The notes under the pieces are model-generated. The model had not been told where the DNA came from, did no database searches, and saw only the letters and a program-made list of their open reading frames with translations. Source: JBDTNL01 sp039933785 (GTDB taxonomy: Bacteria; Acidobacteriota; Thermoanaerobaculia; Multivoradales; JAGPDF01). Taken from it: DNA of 64,000 bases. The position numbers and the translations under genes are program-made. Numbering within the stretch: position 1 is the stretch's first letter; each line of letters begins with the position of its first letter. The stretch is from the NCBI GenBank assembly GCA_039933785.1, contig JBDTNL010000004.1:55670-119669 (forward strand). The letters are read 5' to 3'. Shown one piece after another: positions 1 to 7,696 of the stretch.

Positions 1-1
1 C

Positions 2-745
2 GATCTCTCGGTCACCAAGGTCGGTACCCCAGACCCGGTGAGCGCCGGAGGCGACATCACCTACACCATCACGGTGAACAACGCCGGCCCGAGCAACGCG
101 GCATCGGCCGCACTGTCCGATCCGCTCCCGGCCTCGACGACGTTTGTTTCCCTCGCTTCACCCGGCGGTTGGTCGTGCACCACGCCGGCGGTGGGCGTCA
201 ACGGGACGGTCTCGTGCAGCAACACCTCCCTCGGTCTGGGCAACGCCGTCTTCACGCTGGTCGTTCACGTCGACTCGCAGGTGGGCGGCTCGACGATCTC
301 GAACACGGTCACGGTCTCGACGTCGACGTCCGACCCCGGTAGCGGCAACGACAGCGCGACGGCGACCACGCTAGTTTCGAACTTCAGCTACTACACCGTC
401 GCGCCTTGCCGAGTCGTCGACACCCGCAGCCCAAGCGCGCCACTGGCGGCAAACGAAGTGCGCACCTTCGTCGTCGGAGGCACTTGCGGCATTCCCGTGG
501 ACGCCAAGGCGGTCCAGGTAAACGTCACGGCCACGGGTGCGACAGCGGCGGGTTCTATTCATCTCTATCGAAACGACCTGTCGAGCACTCCTCCGTCGAT
601 CGTCCTGCCGTTCACGAGCAGCAGGACGCGCGCCGGCAATGCGGTCGTTCAACTGAGCCTCGACGGCCTGGGCAAGATCGCGGCGGAGAACGAGTCCACC
701 GGCTCGGTTCACCTCATCCTCGACGTGAGCGGCTATTTCAAGTGA
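2..745 (+). CDS. DUF11-repeat surface protein, 5' end outside window
   Basis: The reading frame is open from base 2 to a TGA at 743-745 (247 residues visible); the start lies upstream. The first ~110 residues form one DUF11-type beta-sandwich repeat (starting DLSVTKVG, with ITYTITVNNAGPS and a SNTVTVST end), as found in secreted adhesion or stalk proteins. The last ~120 residues form a second domain, from YYTVAPCRVVDTR to LILDVSGYF, which I recognise only as a recurring C-terminal module of secreted proteins and cannot name. There is no C-terminal anchor. The next gene, 43 bases on, is another DUF11 protein, so the two are probably co-transcribed surface components. Function beyond an extracellular structural role is unknown. 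Confidence 0.8.
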   Translation, partial: DLSVTKVGTPDPVSAGGDITYTITVNNAGPSNAASAALSDPLPASTTFVSLASPGGWSCTTPAVGVNGTVSCSNTSLGLGNAVFTLVVHVDSQVGGSTISNTVTVSTSTSDPGSGNDSATATTLVSNFSYYTVAPCRVVDTRSPSAPLAANEVRTFVVGGTCGIPVDAKAVQVNVTATGATAAGSIHLYRNDLSSTPPSIVLPFTSSRTRAGNAVVQLSLDGLGKIAAENESTGSVHLILDVSGYFK

Positions 746-788
746 TCGAGCCTGGCTCGGAACCACCCCGAACGGAGGGCGACAAGTA

Positions 789-1763
789 ATGACTTGGAGG
801 CGAGTTTCCGCAGTGGGAGGACTACTACTGAGCCTTGTCGGGCCGCTGCTGGCCCAGAGCAGCCCGACCGTTTCGGTCTTGAAGAGCGCTGTACCCGATC
901 CGGTGCTCACCGATTCTGACCTCACCTACACTCTGGTGGTCAGGAACAATTCGAGCATCGACATCAAGTCTGCGACGATGACCGATCCACTGCCCGCGGA
1001 CACGACGTTCGTCTCCCTGTCCGTGGCCTCCGGGTGGAGCTGCACGGCGCCATCGGTCGGCGGCGGCGGACTCGTGTCTTGCAGCCTCGCCCCGTTTCCC
1101 CCGGGCGATGCGAACTTCACCTTGGTCGTCCACGTGTCGCCCGATCTTGCCGGCGGCTCGAGTCTCACCAACACCGCCACGCTCGACGTGATTGCGAATG
1201 GCCGGCCGGAATCGGCGGTGGGCACGGCGGTGGTTGGAGTTCGTTCACCCGCGACGCTCTCGGCCACGAAGTCGGTGACTGGGAACCCAGTGGCCGGCGC
1301 CGTCGTCACCTATACCTTGGTGCTTACCAATACGGCGTCTCACGCTCAGGGCGACGGCGCCGGTCCGGAGCTCACCGACACGCTCCCCGCTGAGCTCACC
1401 CTGGTCAGCGCGTCCGCCACCTCCGGCATCGCCACGACCGCCGGGAATACGGTGCAGTGGAACGGCTCACTCGCGGCCAGTGAATCCGTCACCCTTTCGA
1501 TCCTCGCTAGGGTCAACGATGTGCCTGGCGGCACCGTGATCGCGAATCAGGCGTCCTTCGTATACGACGCCGACGGCGACGGTACCAACGAGACCGCTGG
1601 GCTGAGCGACGACCCGGCCACCGCTACCGCTGTCGACCCCACAGCGTTCGTCGTCCAGCTGTCGCTGGCGGCGATACCGACGCTGAATCTCTGGGGACTC
1701 GGTCTCGTGGCCGCACTGCTCATGCTCGCGGCTTGGCGGCGACTGGGCGTCCGTGCCCGATGA
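789..1763 (+). CDS. DUF11-repeat protein with IPTLxxWG C-terminal sorting signal
   Basis: 324 residues. An N-terminal signal peptide (MTWRRVSAVGGLLLSLVG, cleavage probably after LLAQ) is followed by two DUF11 repeats (about 27-145 and 152-285). The C-terminus carries IPTLNLWGLG, a hydrophobic helix and a basic tail (AWRRLGVRAR). This fits the IPTLxxWG-CTERM sorting signal, which in other bacteria is processed by an exosortase-type transpeptidase (XrtH class). No exosortase gene is in this window. The ATG is preceded by GGAGGG 11 bases upstream. The TGA stop overlaps the next ATG in ATGA. It is probably exported and anchored at the outer surface; the ligand is unknown. Confidence 0.85.
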   Translation: MTWRRVSAVGGLLLSLVGPLLAQSSPTVSVLKSAVPDPVLTDSDLTYTLVVRNNSSIDIKSATMTDPLPADTTFVSLSVASGWSCTAPSVGGGGLVSCSLAPFPPGDANFTLVVHVSPDLAGGSSLTNTATLDVIANGRPESAVGTAVVGVRSPATLSATKSVTGNPVAGAVVTYTLVLTNTASHAQGDGAGPELTDTLPAELTLVSASATSGIATTAGNTVQWNGSLAASESVTLSILARVNDVPGGTVIANQASFVYDADGDGTNETAGLSDDPATATAVDPTAFVVQLSLAAIPTLNLWGLGLVAALLMLAAWRRLGVRAR

Positions 1764-2506
1764 CCCCGGCGAGTAAGACGGCGGTGGTCACCGGAGCGAG
1801 CTCGGGCTTCGGCGCGGCGGCGGCCCGGGCCCTCCACCGCGAGGGCTTTCGGCTGATCCTCGGGGCTCGGCGCCTGGACCGGCTCCGCGAGGTGGCGACG
1901 CCACTCGGCGCGGAGGCCCGACAGCTCGACGTGACCGATCCCGCCAGCGTCGCTGATTTCTGCGCGTCGATCGCGCACGTCAACCTGCTGGTCAACAATG
2001 CCGGCGGCGCGTTCGGGCTCGATCGCATCGAGGACGCAGTCGAGCAGCGCTGGGAGGACATGTTCGAGCTCAACGTCATGGGCGTCTTGCGCATGACTCG
2101 CGGTCTGCTCGCCAAGCTGATCGCCTCCGGCGACGGACACCTCATCAACATCGGCTCGACCGCGGGCCGCGAAACCTATGCCGGCGGCGGCGGCTACACG
2201 GCATCGAAGCATGCCCTGCGCGCGCTCACTCAGACGTTGCGCGCCGAGCTCCTCGGCCAACCGGTACGGATCACCGAGATCGCCCCCGGCCTGGCCGAGA
2301 CCGAGTTCTCGCGGGTACGCTTCGGCGGCGATGTCGAACGCGCCGCAGCGGTGTACCGAGGCGTCGAAGCCCTGAGCGCCGAAGACGTCGCTGAGTGCAT
2401 CGCCTGGGCAGCGACTCGGCCGCCGCATGTCAACATCGACGAAATCGTCGTCCGGCCCCGCGATCAGGCCTCCTCGACGCAGCTCTATCGGCGCCCGGTG
2501 CCCTGA
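1760..2506 (+). CDS. ydfG: SDR-family oxidoreductase, YdfG-like
   Basis: 248 residues, a classical short-chain dehydrogenase. Visible are the Rossmann motif TGASSGFG near the N-terminus, NNAGG, the serine of GSTAG, and YTASK carrying the catalytic Tyr and Lys. The C-terminal block (PGLAETEFSRVRFGGD, then HVNIDEIVVRP) matches the YdfG type, an NADP-dependent 3-hydroxy acid/serine dehydrogenase. The substrate here is not proven. I chose ATG 1760, which overlaps the previous TGA as ATGA; an in-frame TTG at 1733 lies inside the upstream gene. Translational coupling of a cytosolic dehydrogenase to a surface protein is odd and probably reflects compaction rather than shared function. Confidence 0.85.
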   Translation: MTPASKTAVVTGASSGFGAAAARALHREGFRLILGARRLDRLREVATPLGAEARQLDVTDPASVADFCASIAHVNLLVNNAGGAFGLDRIEDAVEQRWEDMFELNVMGVLRMTRGLLAKLIASGDGHLINIGSTAGRETYAGGGGYTASKHALRALTQTLRAELLGQPVRITEIAPGLAETEFSRVRFGGDVERAAAVYRGVEALSAEDVAECIAWAATRPPHVNIDEIVVRPRDQASSTQLYRRPVP

Positions 2507-2520
2507 TCAGGCGCGCCGCT

Positions 2521-2549
2521 TTGCCTCGTTGCTCCGGGTAGCGCAGAAT
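2521..2549 (+). promoter_or_regulatory. Candidate sigma70-type promoter, near-leaderless, for the cytochrome gene
   Basis: TTGCCT at 2521-2526 and CAGAAT at 2544-2549 are separated by 17 bases, and the ATG follows 7 bases after the -10. Initiation would then fall at or one base before the start codon. AGAGGG sits in the 7-base gap and could also act as a weak ribosome site. Confidence 0.5.
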
Positions 2550-2556
2550 AGAGGGC

Positions 2557-2919
2557 ATGAAATTGAGTCAACTCTGGCGAATCGCCGTGCCGTTGGTATC
2601 GGTCTTGTGCCTCACGGCTTGCGACTCACTGGAAGATCGCTTCGTCAATCGCCCGCCCGGCGAAAAGCTGTACCGCAGGCTGTGCACCGACTGCCATGGA
2701 GTGGATGGCCGCGGCAACACGCCGAAGGGCATCGGCAACGCCTTCTGCGATCTCACCGACGGCAATTGGAAGTTCGGCGGCGACGAGGGCTCGATCGCGA
2801 TGATCATCCGCCAGGGCGAATTCGGCGAGATGCCGGCCCACCCCGAGCTGACCAACGAACAGGTGCGCCAACTCGTCGATCACATCCTGAAACTGCGCCG
2901 GCAGGCCGGCACTTCCTGA
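2557..2919 (+). CDS. Small c-type cytochrome lipoprotein
   Basis: 120 residues. A lipoprotein signal ends in LTAC (Cys22 lipidated). A single haem c site, CTDCH (Cys43, Cys46, His47), follows, with Met92 in GEFGEMPAHPEL as the likely sixth ligand. This is a class I monohaem cytochrome of the cbb3/CcoP-like c domain type, tethered to a membrane on the periplasmic side and serving electron transfer. No oxidase or reductase gene is adjacent, so its partner is unknown. It has its own promoter-like sequence immediately upstream. Residue Cys64, outside the CXXCH, is unpaired. Confidence 0.9.
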   Translation: MKLSQLWRIAVPLVSVLCLTACDSLEDRFVNRPPGEKLYRRLCTDCHGVDGRGNTPKGIGNAFCDLTDGNWKFGGDEGSIAMIIRQGEFGEMPAHPELTNEQVRQLVDHILKLRRQAGTS

Positions 2920-2950
2920 CCCCGGCGAAAGAAAGGCCCCTCGACTCGCC

Positions 2951-3175
2951 ATGGATGCCCAACGCTTCAAGGACGCCTACGAACGTCTCGAAGTCCTCGA
3001 CGAGCGCCTGACTCACAAGGTGAGACCGCGCTCGAGCCTGAAGGCTCCGAGCATCGAGCAGGTCGCCGAGCAAACCCGCGATCTACAGCACTACACTCTC
3101 GAGCTCAAAGAGATCTTGCGCGAGCTCTTTCAGGCCATCGCGGCCAAGAGCGAGTCGCGTCCCGCGGGCAGCTAG
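2951..3175 (+). CDS. Small helical protein of unknown function
   Basis: 74 residues, start ATG 2951, 31 bases after the cytochrome stop. It is rich in Glu, Leu, Arg and Lys with heptad-like spacing from about residue 9 to 65 (YERLEVLDERL, then LQHYTLELKEILRELFQ), so an amphipathic helix or short coiled coil is likely. There is no signal peptide and no recognised domain. Its TAG overlaps the converging stop of the minus-strand acetyltransferase by a few bases. The size, coding-like composition and absence of a competing frame support a real gene; its job is unknown. Confidence 0.55.
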   Translation: MDAQRFKDAYERLEVLDERLTHKVRPRSSLKAPSIEQVAEQTRDLQHYTLELKEILRELFQAIAAKSESRPAGS

Positions 3176-3648
3176 TCCGCGTCACCGACCACCGCGATCA
3201 CGCGCTCCATCCGTACTCCGTCCTCGCCTTCTCCGTAGTAGCTGGGGAGGCGGCCTTCGATCCGATAGCCGTGCGCTTCATAGAGTGCGATGGCTCCCAA
3301 GTTGTCGGCTCGCACCTCGAGACGGATCCGCACCAGCCCGATACTGCGCGCCGCCGCCTCGGCCTGCTGCAGGAGCACCCGGCCAACGCCTTGGCGGCGA
3401 AATCGCGGATGCACGCCGAGCGAGAGGATGCGCAGGGTGCGGCCGCGCGAGCTCAACACCAGGACGCCGGCGAGGTCGGCCGCTGAAAGAGCGAGCACGG
3501 TCAACCCGGGCGCCCGGCGCACCAGGTCACGCCACTGGCGCTCCGAAATTCGGTGCGGCTCATCGACGAAAACCAGGGCTTCGAAGGCGGTCAGCGCTTC
3601 GATATCGCCCGCCAGAGCGCCGCGCAGGAGCAGCCCGCCCCCGGTCAT
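3172..3648 (-). CDS. GNAT-family N-acetyltransferase (RimI-like)
   Basis: 158 residues. The acetyl-CoA binding motif A is visible as VHPRFRRQGVGRVLL, followed by the motif B region LGAIALYEAHGYR and a C-terminal strand ending MERVIAVVG. This is the layout of RimI-type acetyltransferases, which acetylate protein N-termini or small amines; the substrate cannot be told. The start ATG overlaps the stop of the upstream phosphodiesterase gene as ATGA (3645-3648), so it is the last gene of the long minus-strand operon that starts near 18.1 kb. Confidence 0.85.
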   Translation of the reverse strand: MTGGGLLLRGALAGDIEALTAFEALVFVDEPHRISERQWRDLVRRAPGLTVLALSAADLAGVLVLSSRGRTLRILSLGVHPRFRRQGVGRVLLQQAEAAARSIGLVRIRLEVRADNLGAIALYEAHGYRIEGRLPSYYGEGEDGVRMERVIAVVGDAD

Positions 3649-5510
3649 CGCGGCAGGTGATCCAATCGCCGCATGGCGGCGGGCCGATCGATCCCCAGCC
3701 AGGCGCTCGCCCGTGGTGCTACATCGAGAACGCTGGCGACGCCGGCCGAACGCTTGCCGACCCCCCCGCCGACGGCGAGGAAGATGGCTCGCATCGAGGG
3801 TACGTCCGTGAAGTATCCGTGATCGCCGTAGTTGGTCGGCGTTCCAGCGAGCGGTCTGCCCTGGTGCCAGTCGCTACGGAATACGTACCCCGGCACGGCG
3901 AACGCAATGAGGTCGCCACTGTTCGGACTGTCGAGTCCGAAACGCGCGGCCTCAGCGCGCGAGTAGGTGGCGGCTACCGGCTGCTCGGTTCCCTTTTCCG
4001 CCGAGATCGCTATCCCATCGAGCGCGGCGAGGACACGTAGTCGAAGCTCGGGGACCTCCGAGGGAGCGACGATCCCCGCCGGCTCTCTCCCCTTCAGGTT
4101 GAAATACACGTGGGCGACACCGCCGTACCCGAGCGCCCACGCTCGAGTGCGCGCCGGGTCGATGTGGCTGGCATCGGCAAATCTCAGCAGACCTGCCGTT
4201 TCGAGGGCGGTATTGAGATCGATCGCCGTGTGTACCGGCTGCATGCCGTGATCGCTCACCAGCGCGACCGTGGTCGTACCGAGATCCACTGCATCGAGCA
4301 GACGCCCGAGCTCTCGATCGACCATCTGCCAAACCCGATCGCGCATGAGGCGCCGCGCGTCGCGCCGGGCCGCGCTGTAGCCCTCTCGTCGCGCGTCCTC
4401 GAGCAGCAGCAGGTGGCCGGCCTGATCGAGCGCCGGCAGGTAGCCGAGGAGCAGATCGGTGGGCTCTGAGCGCCAGCCCGCGATCATGGCGTCGATCAGC
4501 AGGTGGGTGAGGCGCTGCTCCTGCTCGAACCAGGTCTCGAGATCGATCCCGGGATCCCCACGCCAGCCCGCCGCGACCAGGGCCTCGTCCGGCGTGCCCG
4601 GCCAGATCCACCCGGCCCCACCGAGCGCGGCGGTGTAGCTCTGTGGATACCCCTCGGGCATAGAAGGACCGTAAGCCGGCCCGACGTACAGCCAACCCGC
4701 GGCGGTTCGGGCGTCGAGCGCGAGCAGCTTCGCCCACGCCCACACCCCACCCCGGGGCGCGCCGGCGGGGCCGAGCTGGAGGCGCCGCCACTCGCCGACT
4801 CCCAAATCGACTGCCGGCAGAGCGGCTCCTGAAGCAGCGGTGCAAAGCACCTGAATCGAGTCGTAGTCGAGCGCCCCGTCGTCGGTTCGATCGCGCGCCA
4901 AGGCCTCGCACCCGGTGTCCGCGCCGAGGGTCGAACGGACCGGCGAGAGCGCGACCAATCGAGACCTCAGCGCCGGCTTGAGCGGCCAATCGACGCCCCA
5001 GTTTCCGCGTGGTGCCGAATCGAAGCCCGGGAACGCCACCACACCGACCTGTTTGCCTTGCCGGCGGGCCGCTTGCCAGAGGGTCTCGGTTCCGATCGCC
5101 GTGTAGAGACCTCCGACGCGCTCCTCGAGCGGCCGTCCAGCGAGGTGAAACGAGTTGCTGACGATGCCCGTGCGCGCCGGCGAATATCCGGTCGCCAGGC
5201 TGGCGTGGTTGGTGGCCGTGGACGCCGGACTGACCGGAAGCATGGCCTCTGCGACCTCGCCCTCGGCAAAGAATCTGTCGAAGCCTCGGGGCAGCAGACC
5301 GGCACGGTGCAAACGATGAAGATCCGCCGCCGCGGCGCCATCCAGACTGAGCAGGATGACTCGGTGCCCGGGCGCGAGCTGAGCGACTGGCGCTTGGCGT
5401 AACTGAGGAGGCGCCGCGCTCCGGCAGGCGAGCGCCCAGCCCGCGAGAGCAGCCAGGCCGGCGACCCCGACGAGCAACCGTCTACAGGAATGGAGTCGAG
5501 TGCGGCGCAA
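3645..5510 (-). CDS. Alkaline-phosphatase-superfamily phosphodiesterase, lipoprotein
   Basis: 621 residues. The N-terminus is a lipoprotein signal (GLAALAGWALAC). The type I phosphodiesterase/nucleotide pyrophosphatase fold is recognisable from the first metal site in ILLSLDG, the nucleophile region SPASTATNHASLATGYSP, LPALDQAGH, VALVSDHGMQP and GDHGYFTDVPSM, which supply the Asp/His ligands of a two-metal site. Such enzymes cleave phosphodiester or phosphonate bonds in the periplasm; the substrate is unknown. It lies 12 bases after dut and overlaps the GNAT gene by 4 bases. Nothing ties it directly to secretion except operon position. Confidence 0.88.
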   Translation of the reverse strand: MRRTRLHSCRRLLVGVAGLAALAGWALACRSAAPPQLRQAPVAQLAPGHRVILLSLDGAAAADLHRLHRAGLLPRGFDRFFAEGEVAEAMLPVSPASTATNHASLATGYSPARTGIVSNSFHLAGRPLEERVGGLYTAIGTETLWQAARRQGKQVGVVAFPGFDSAPRGNWGVDWPLKPALRSRLVALSPVRSTLGADTGCEALARDRTDDGALDYDSIQVLCTAASGAALPAVDLGVGEWRRLQLGPAGAPRGGVWAWAKLLALDARTAAGWLYVGPAYGPSMPEGYPQSYTAALGGAGWIWPGTPDEALVAAGWRGDPGIDLETWFEQEQRLTHLLIDAMIAGWRSEPTDLLLGYLPALDQAGHLLLLEDARREGYSAARRDARRLMRDRVWQMVDRELGRLLDAVDLGTTTVALVSDHGMQPVHTAIDLNTALETAGLLRFADASHIDPARTRAWALGYGGVAHVYFNLKGREPAGIVAPSEVPELRLRVLAALDGIAISAEKGTEQPVAATYSRAEAARFGLDSPNSGDLIAFAVPGYVFRSDWHQGRPLAGTPTNYGDHGYFTDVPSMRAIFLAVGGGVGKRSAGVASVLDVAPRASAWLGIDRPAAMRRLDHLPR

Positions 5511-5522
5511 AGCCGCGGCAGT

Positions 5523-5984
5523 TTAACAGTGACCGGTCGAACCGAAGCCTCCGTCACCACGCGAGCTCGTGGTCAACTCTTCGACCTCGCTCCAGGCGAT
5601 GCGCTCGAAACGAGCCACCACGAGCTGCGCAATGCGCTCGCCGCGACGCACGGTGAAGGCGGTGCTCCCATGATTGATCAGCAACACCTTGAGCTCACCG
5701 CGGTAGTCGGCATCGAGCGTGCCCGGCGCGTTGAGCAACGTCACTCCATGGACGAGCGCCAGTCCACTGCGCGGCCGAATCTGTCCCTCGCAGTCTTCCG
5801 GCAGCTCGACCACCAAGCCGGTGGGAATGAGCGCCCGCGCCCCAGGTTCGAGCACCAAGTCGGCCGACACCGCCGCGCGCAGGTCCAATCCGGCACTATG
5901 CGCCGATGCGGCCCGCGGCAAATCCAAGTCCTTGCCATGGGGCAGGCGCTGGATGCGCACCCGGCGCACGAGCGGATCAGCCAC
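5523..5984 (-). CDS. dut: Deoxyuridine 5'-triphosphate nucleotidohydrolase (dUTPase)
   Basis: About 153 residues, normal for trimeric dUTPases, which hydrolyse dUTP to dUMP and pyrophosphate. All five conserved motifs are visible in order: HSAGLDLRAA, RPRSGLA, TLDADYRGELKV, GERIAQLVV and RGDGGFGSTG (the flexible C-terminal arm). I chose GTG 5984, which overlaps the end of the preceding pseudopilin gene by 8 bases; GTG 5969 is an alternative. A much longer upstream extension is open, but it is Arg/Pro-rich shadow sequence of the pseudopilin tail. Housekeeping gene; its place behind a secretion cluster is probably incidental. Confidence 0.92.
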   Translation of the reverse strand: MADPLVRRVRIQRLPHGKDLDLPRAASAHSAGLDLRAAVSADLVLEPGARALIPTGLVVELPEDCEGQIRPRSGLALVHGVTLLNAPGTLDADYRGELKVLLINHGSTAFTVRRGERIAQLVVARFERIAWSEVEELTTSSRGDGGFGSTGHC

Positions 5985-6732
5985 CGCCGCCCGGGGGTGC
6001 GGAGGAGCGCGGTGGCGGTGGCTTCGATGGGCCCTTGGTTCCACCCGGGGTTCCACCCGGGCTGCCAGGGGGAGGCGCTCCGCCGCCGAAAATGCCGCCG
6101 ACGCCTCCAGCGGGCTGGACCAGCCCGGAGCGAAACGGCCGCCCGATCCAGGTCGCATTCGCCACGCGGGAGATGCTGCCGTTCGGACCGACGCCGGTAG
6201 GCACACGCAGAACTTCGGCGGTGAAGCGCCACTCGTTGTAGTGACTCCTACCGAAGAGCGTCTTCACGGCCTCCTTGTTGCTCCGGCTGACGACGCCCAG
6301 GATCGGAAGATTCTCGCCCGGCTGCCCTCGATCGCCTGCATCGACGGCGGTGCCGGCTTGGTCATCGGGATTCGGTGGCGTAGCGGCACCGCCCTTGCGC
6401 ACGCCGCCGGCACCGCGATTGCCGTTCACCGTCACGATCGCCCATTTGCCGTCGTCGCTCAGCGGGTCCTTCCATAGCTGCCGGATGCAACGTGGCTTGA
6501 CCTCCGCCAGCTCTTCGAGCCGGATGGGGTAGCGCCCAAAGCGGCGCTGAAACACCCGGATCGCTTCGGCGTACTGGAAGCCGCGAAAGATCATCTCCTC
6601 CTCGCGGTTGCGCTTGATCACCTGTTCGATCGCGGGTAGGGCCGCCGCCACGAGGATGCTGAGGCAGGTAAAGATCATCACCAGGAGAATCAGGCTGTAG
6701 CCGCCCTGGCGCCGATTGCGCGCGACCCTCAT
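5977..6732 (-). CDS. Pseudopilin lacking Glu5, with Gly/Pro-rich tail
   Basis: 251 residues from ATG 6732, two bases after the gspG-like stop. The N-terminus RRQGGYSLILLVMIFTC resembles a type IV prepilin signal (Gly before Tyr, hydrophobic helix), but position +5 is Leu, not the usual Glu. In type II secretion that trait is typical of the tip pseudopilin GspK. The helix continues into a charged segment (EQVIKRNREEE) and a globular domain to about residue 205. The last ~45 residues are almost only Gly, Pro and Ser, unusual for a pseudopilin. It is probably a minor or tip component of the machine encoded here; that is inference. Confidence 0.75.
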   Translation of the reverse strand: MRVARNRRQGGYSLILLVMIFTCLSILVAAALPAIEQVIKRNREEEMIFRGFQYAEAIRVFQRRFGRYPIRLEELAEVKPRCIRQLWKDPLSDDGKWAIVTVNGNRGAGGVRKGGAATPPNPDDQAGTAVDAGDRGQPGENLPILGVVSRSNKEAVKTLFGRSHYNEWRFTAEVLRVPTGVGPNGSISRVANATWIGRPFRSGLVQPAGGVGGIFGGGAPPPGSPGGTPGGTKGPSKPPPPRSSAPPGGGG

Positions 6733-6734
6733 CG

Positions 6735-7202
6735 CTACCACTCGCTGTAGAGCTGGCCGTTCAGGCTGGTGCGGTCCGAGCCTGATCGAATGTCCATCAT
6801 GCCGGGCTCGGTGCCGGTCGGGTCGGCAGCGCTCGAGGTCGAGCCGGAATCGATCGGCAGCTCGGACTCGTCCTCCATCACGGCAACCCAGGTCTCGGCG
6901 CTGCGCGTGATCGGGTCGACTGGAATCTTGTGCAGGTACCCGTCCTTCACCAAGTCGTCGAGCGCGGGGGGGTAGTGCCCCTTGTCGCCGTAGTACTGAC
7001 CGATGCAATCGCGCATGGTGCGCAAGTCGGTCTTCAGCACGACCTCGGCGGCGCGCAGCGGCATGTCCTTCAGCCTCGGCATCGCCACGGTCGCCAAAAT
7101 GCCGATGATGGTGATGACGATCAGCAGCTCGAGGAGCGTAAAGCCCGAGGCCGAGCGGGGCCCGCCACGCCGGGCGTGAAGAGTTCTTACTGGGCTCACC
7201 AT
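6735..7202 (-). CDS. gspG: Major pseudopilin, GspG-like
   Basis: 155 residues with a class III prepilin signal, ASGFTLLELLIV, cut after Gly by prepilin peptidase, leaving Phe1 and Glu5. The following block (MPRLKDMPLRAAEVVLKTDLR, read as two parts) and YYGDKGHYPPALDDLVKDGYL with a conserved DPITR are typical of GspG. GspG polymerises into the periplasmic pseudopilus that pushes cargo through the secretin. No prepilin peptidase gene is in the window. The start overlaps the preceding pseudopilin's stop by 7 bases. Confidence 0.85.
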   Translation of the reverse strand: MVSPVRTLHARRGGPRSASGFTLLELLIVITIIGILATVAMPRLKDMPLRAAEVVLKTDLRTMRDCIGQYYGDKGHYPPALDDLVKDGYLHKIPVDPITRSAETWVAVMEDESELPIDSGSTSSAADPTGTEPGMMDIRSGSDRTSLNGQLYSEW

Positions 7203-7696
7203 TTCACGTACGCCACGCCGTCGAGCCCGACGCCAGGACTCAATGAATAGACGTCATAGACATCCTCGCCGCCGCCGAGCGTCGAGTCCGGCTCGTCTTG
7301 ATAGCTGCGCAGCCCCCATTCATCCTTGCCGGTCATTGGATCGATCGGCACGCGGCGCAGGAACCGTGCCTTCTTGTCGACCTGCCCGACCAGCTCAACG
7401 CCCTTGACCAACACGTCCAACTCCTTCGGGTAGCCGTCGGTGCCCAGATCGACGGGAATCAGGCCGGCGTCGCTGTAGCGCTTGTACTCGTCGATCGCAT
7501 TTCGCATATCGCGCAGAGCCTGGCGAAGGTCCGCCTCCTTGGAGCGCTTGACGGTGAACTTCACCACCGGCAGCGTCACCCCCGCCAGAATGCCGAGCAG
7601 CGCACAGACCACCACAAGCTCGGTGAGCGTAAAGCCCGCGGTCGAGCGCCAGCGACGCGGCGAGCGCCTCGGCGAGTGGAAACCTTCATTGACCAT
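7196..7696 (-). CDS. GspG/GspH-type pseudopilin
   Basis: 166 residues from ATG 7696. The prepilin motif is TAGFTLTELVVVCALLG with Glu5 after cleavage. The rest (LRQALRDMRNAIDEYKRYSD, DGYPKELDVLVKGVELVG, RRVPIDPMTGKDEWG) follows the GspG layout, so this and the next gene are paralogous pseudopilins. The ATG overlaps the end of gspD by 11 bases; an upstream in-frame extension to 7798 lies wholly inside gspD and is rejected. Which of the two pseudopilins is the major subunit cannot be decided from sequence alone. Confidence 0.82.
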   Translation of the reverse strand: MVNEGFHSPRRSPRRWRSTAGFTLTELVVVCALLGILAGVTLPVVKFTVKRSKEADLRQALRDMRNAIDEYKRYSDAGLIPVDLGTDGYPKELDVLVKGVELVGQVDKKARFLRRVPIDPMTGKDEWGLRSYQDEPDSTLGGGEDVYDVYSLSPGVGLDGVAYVKW

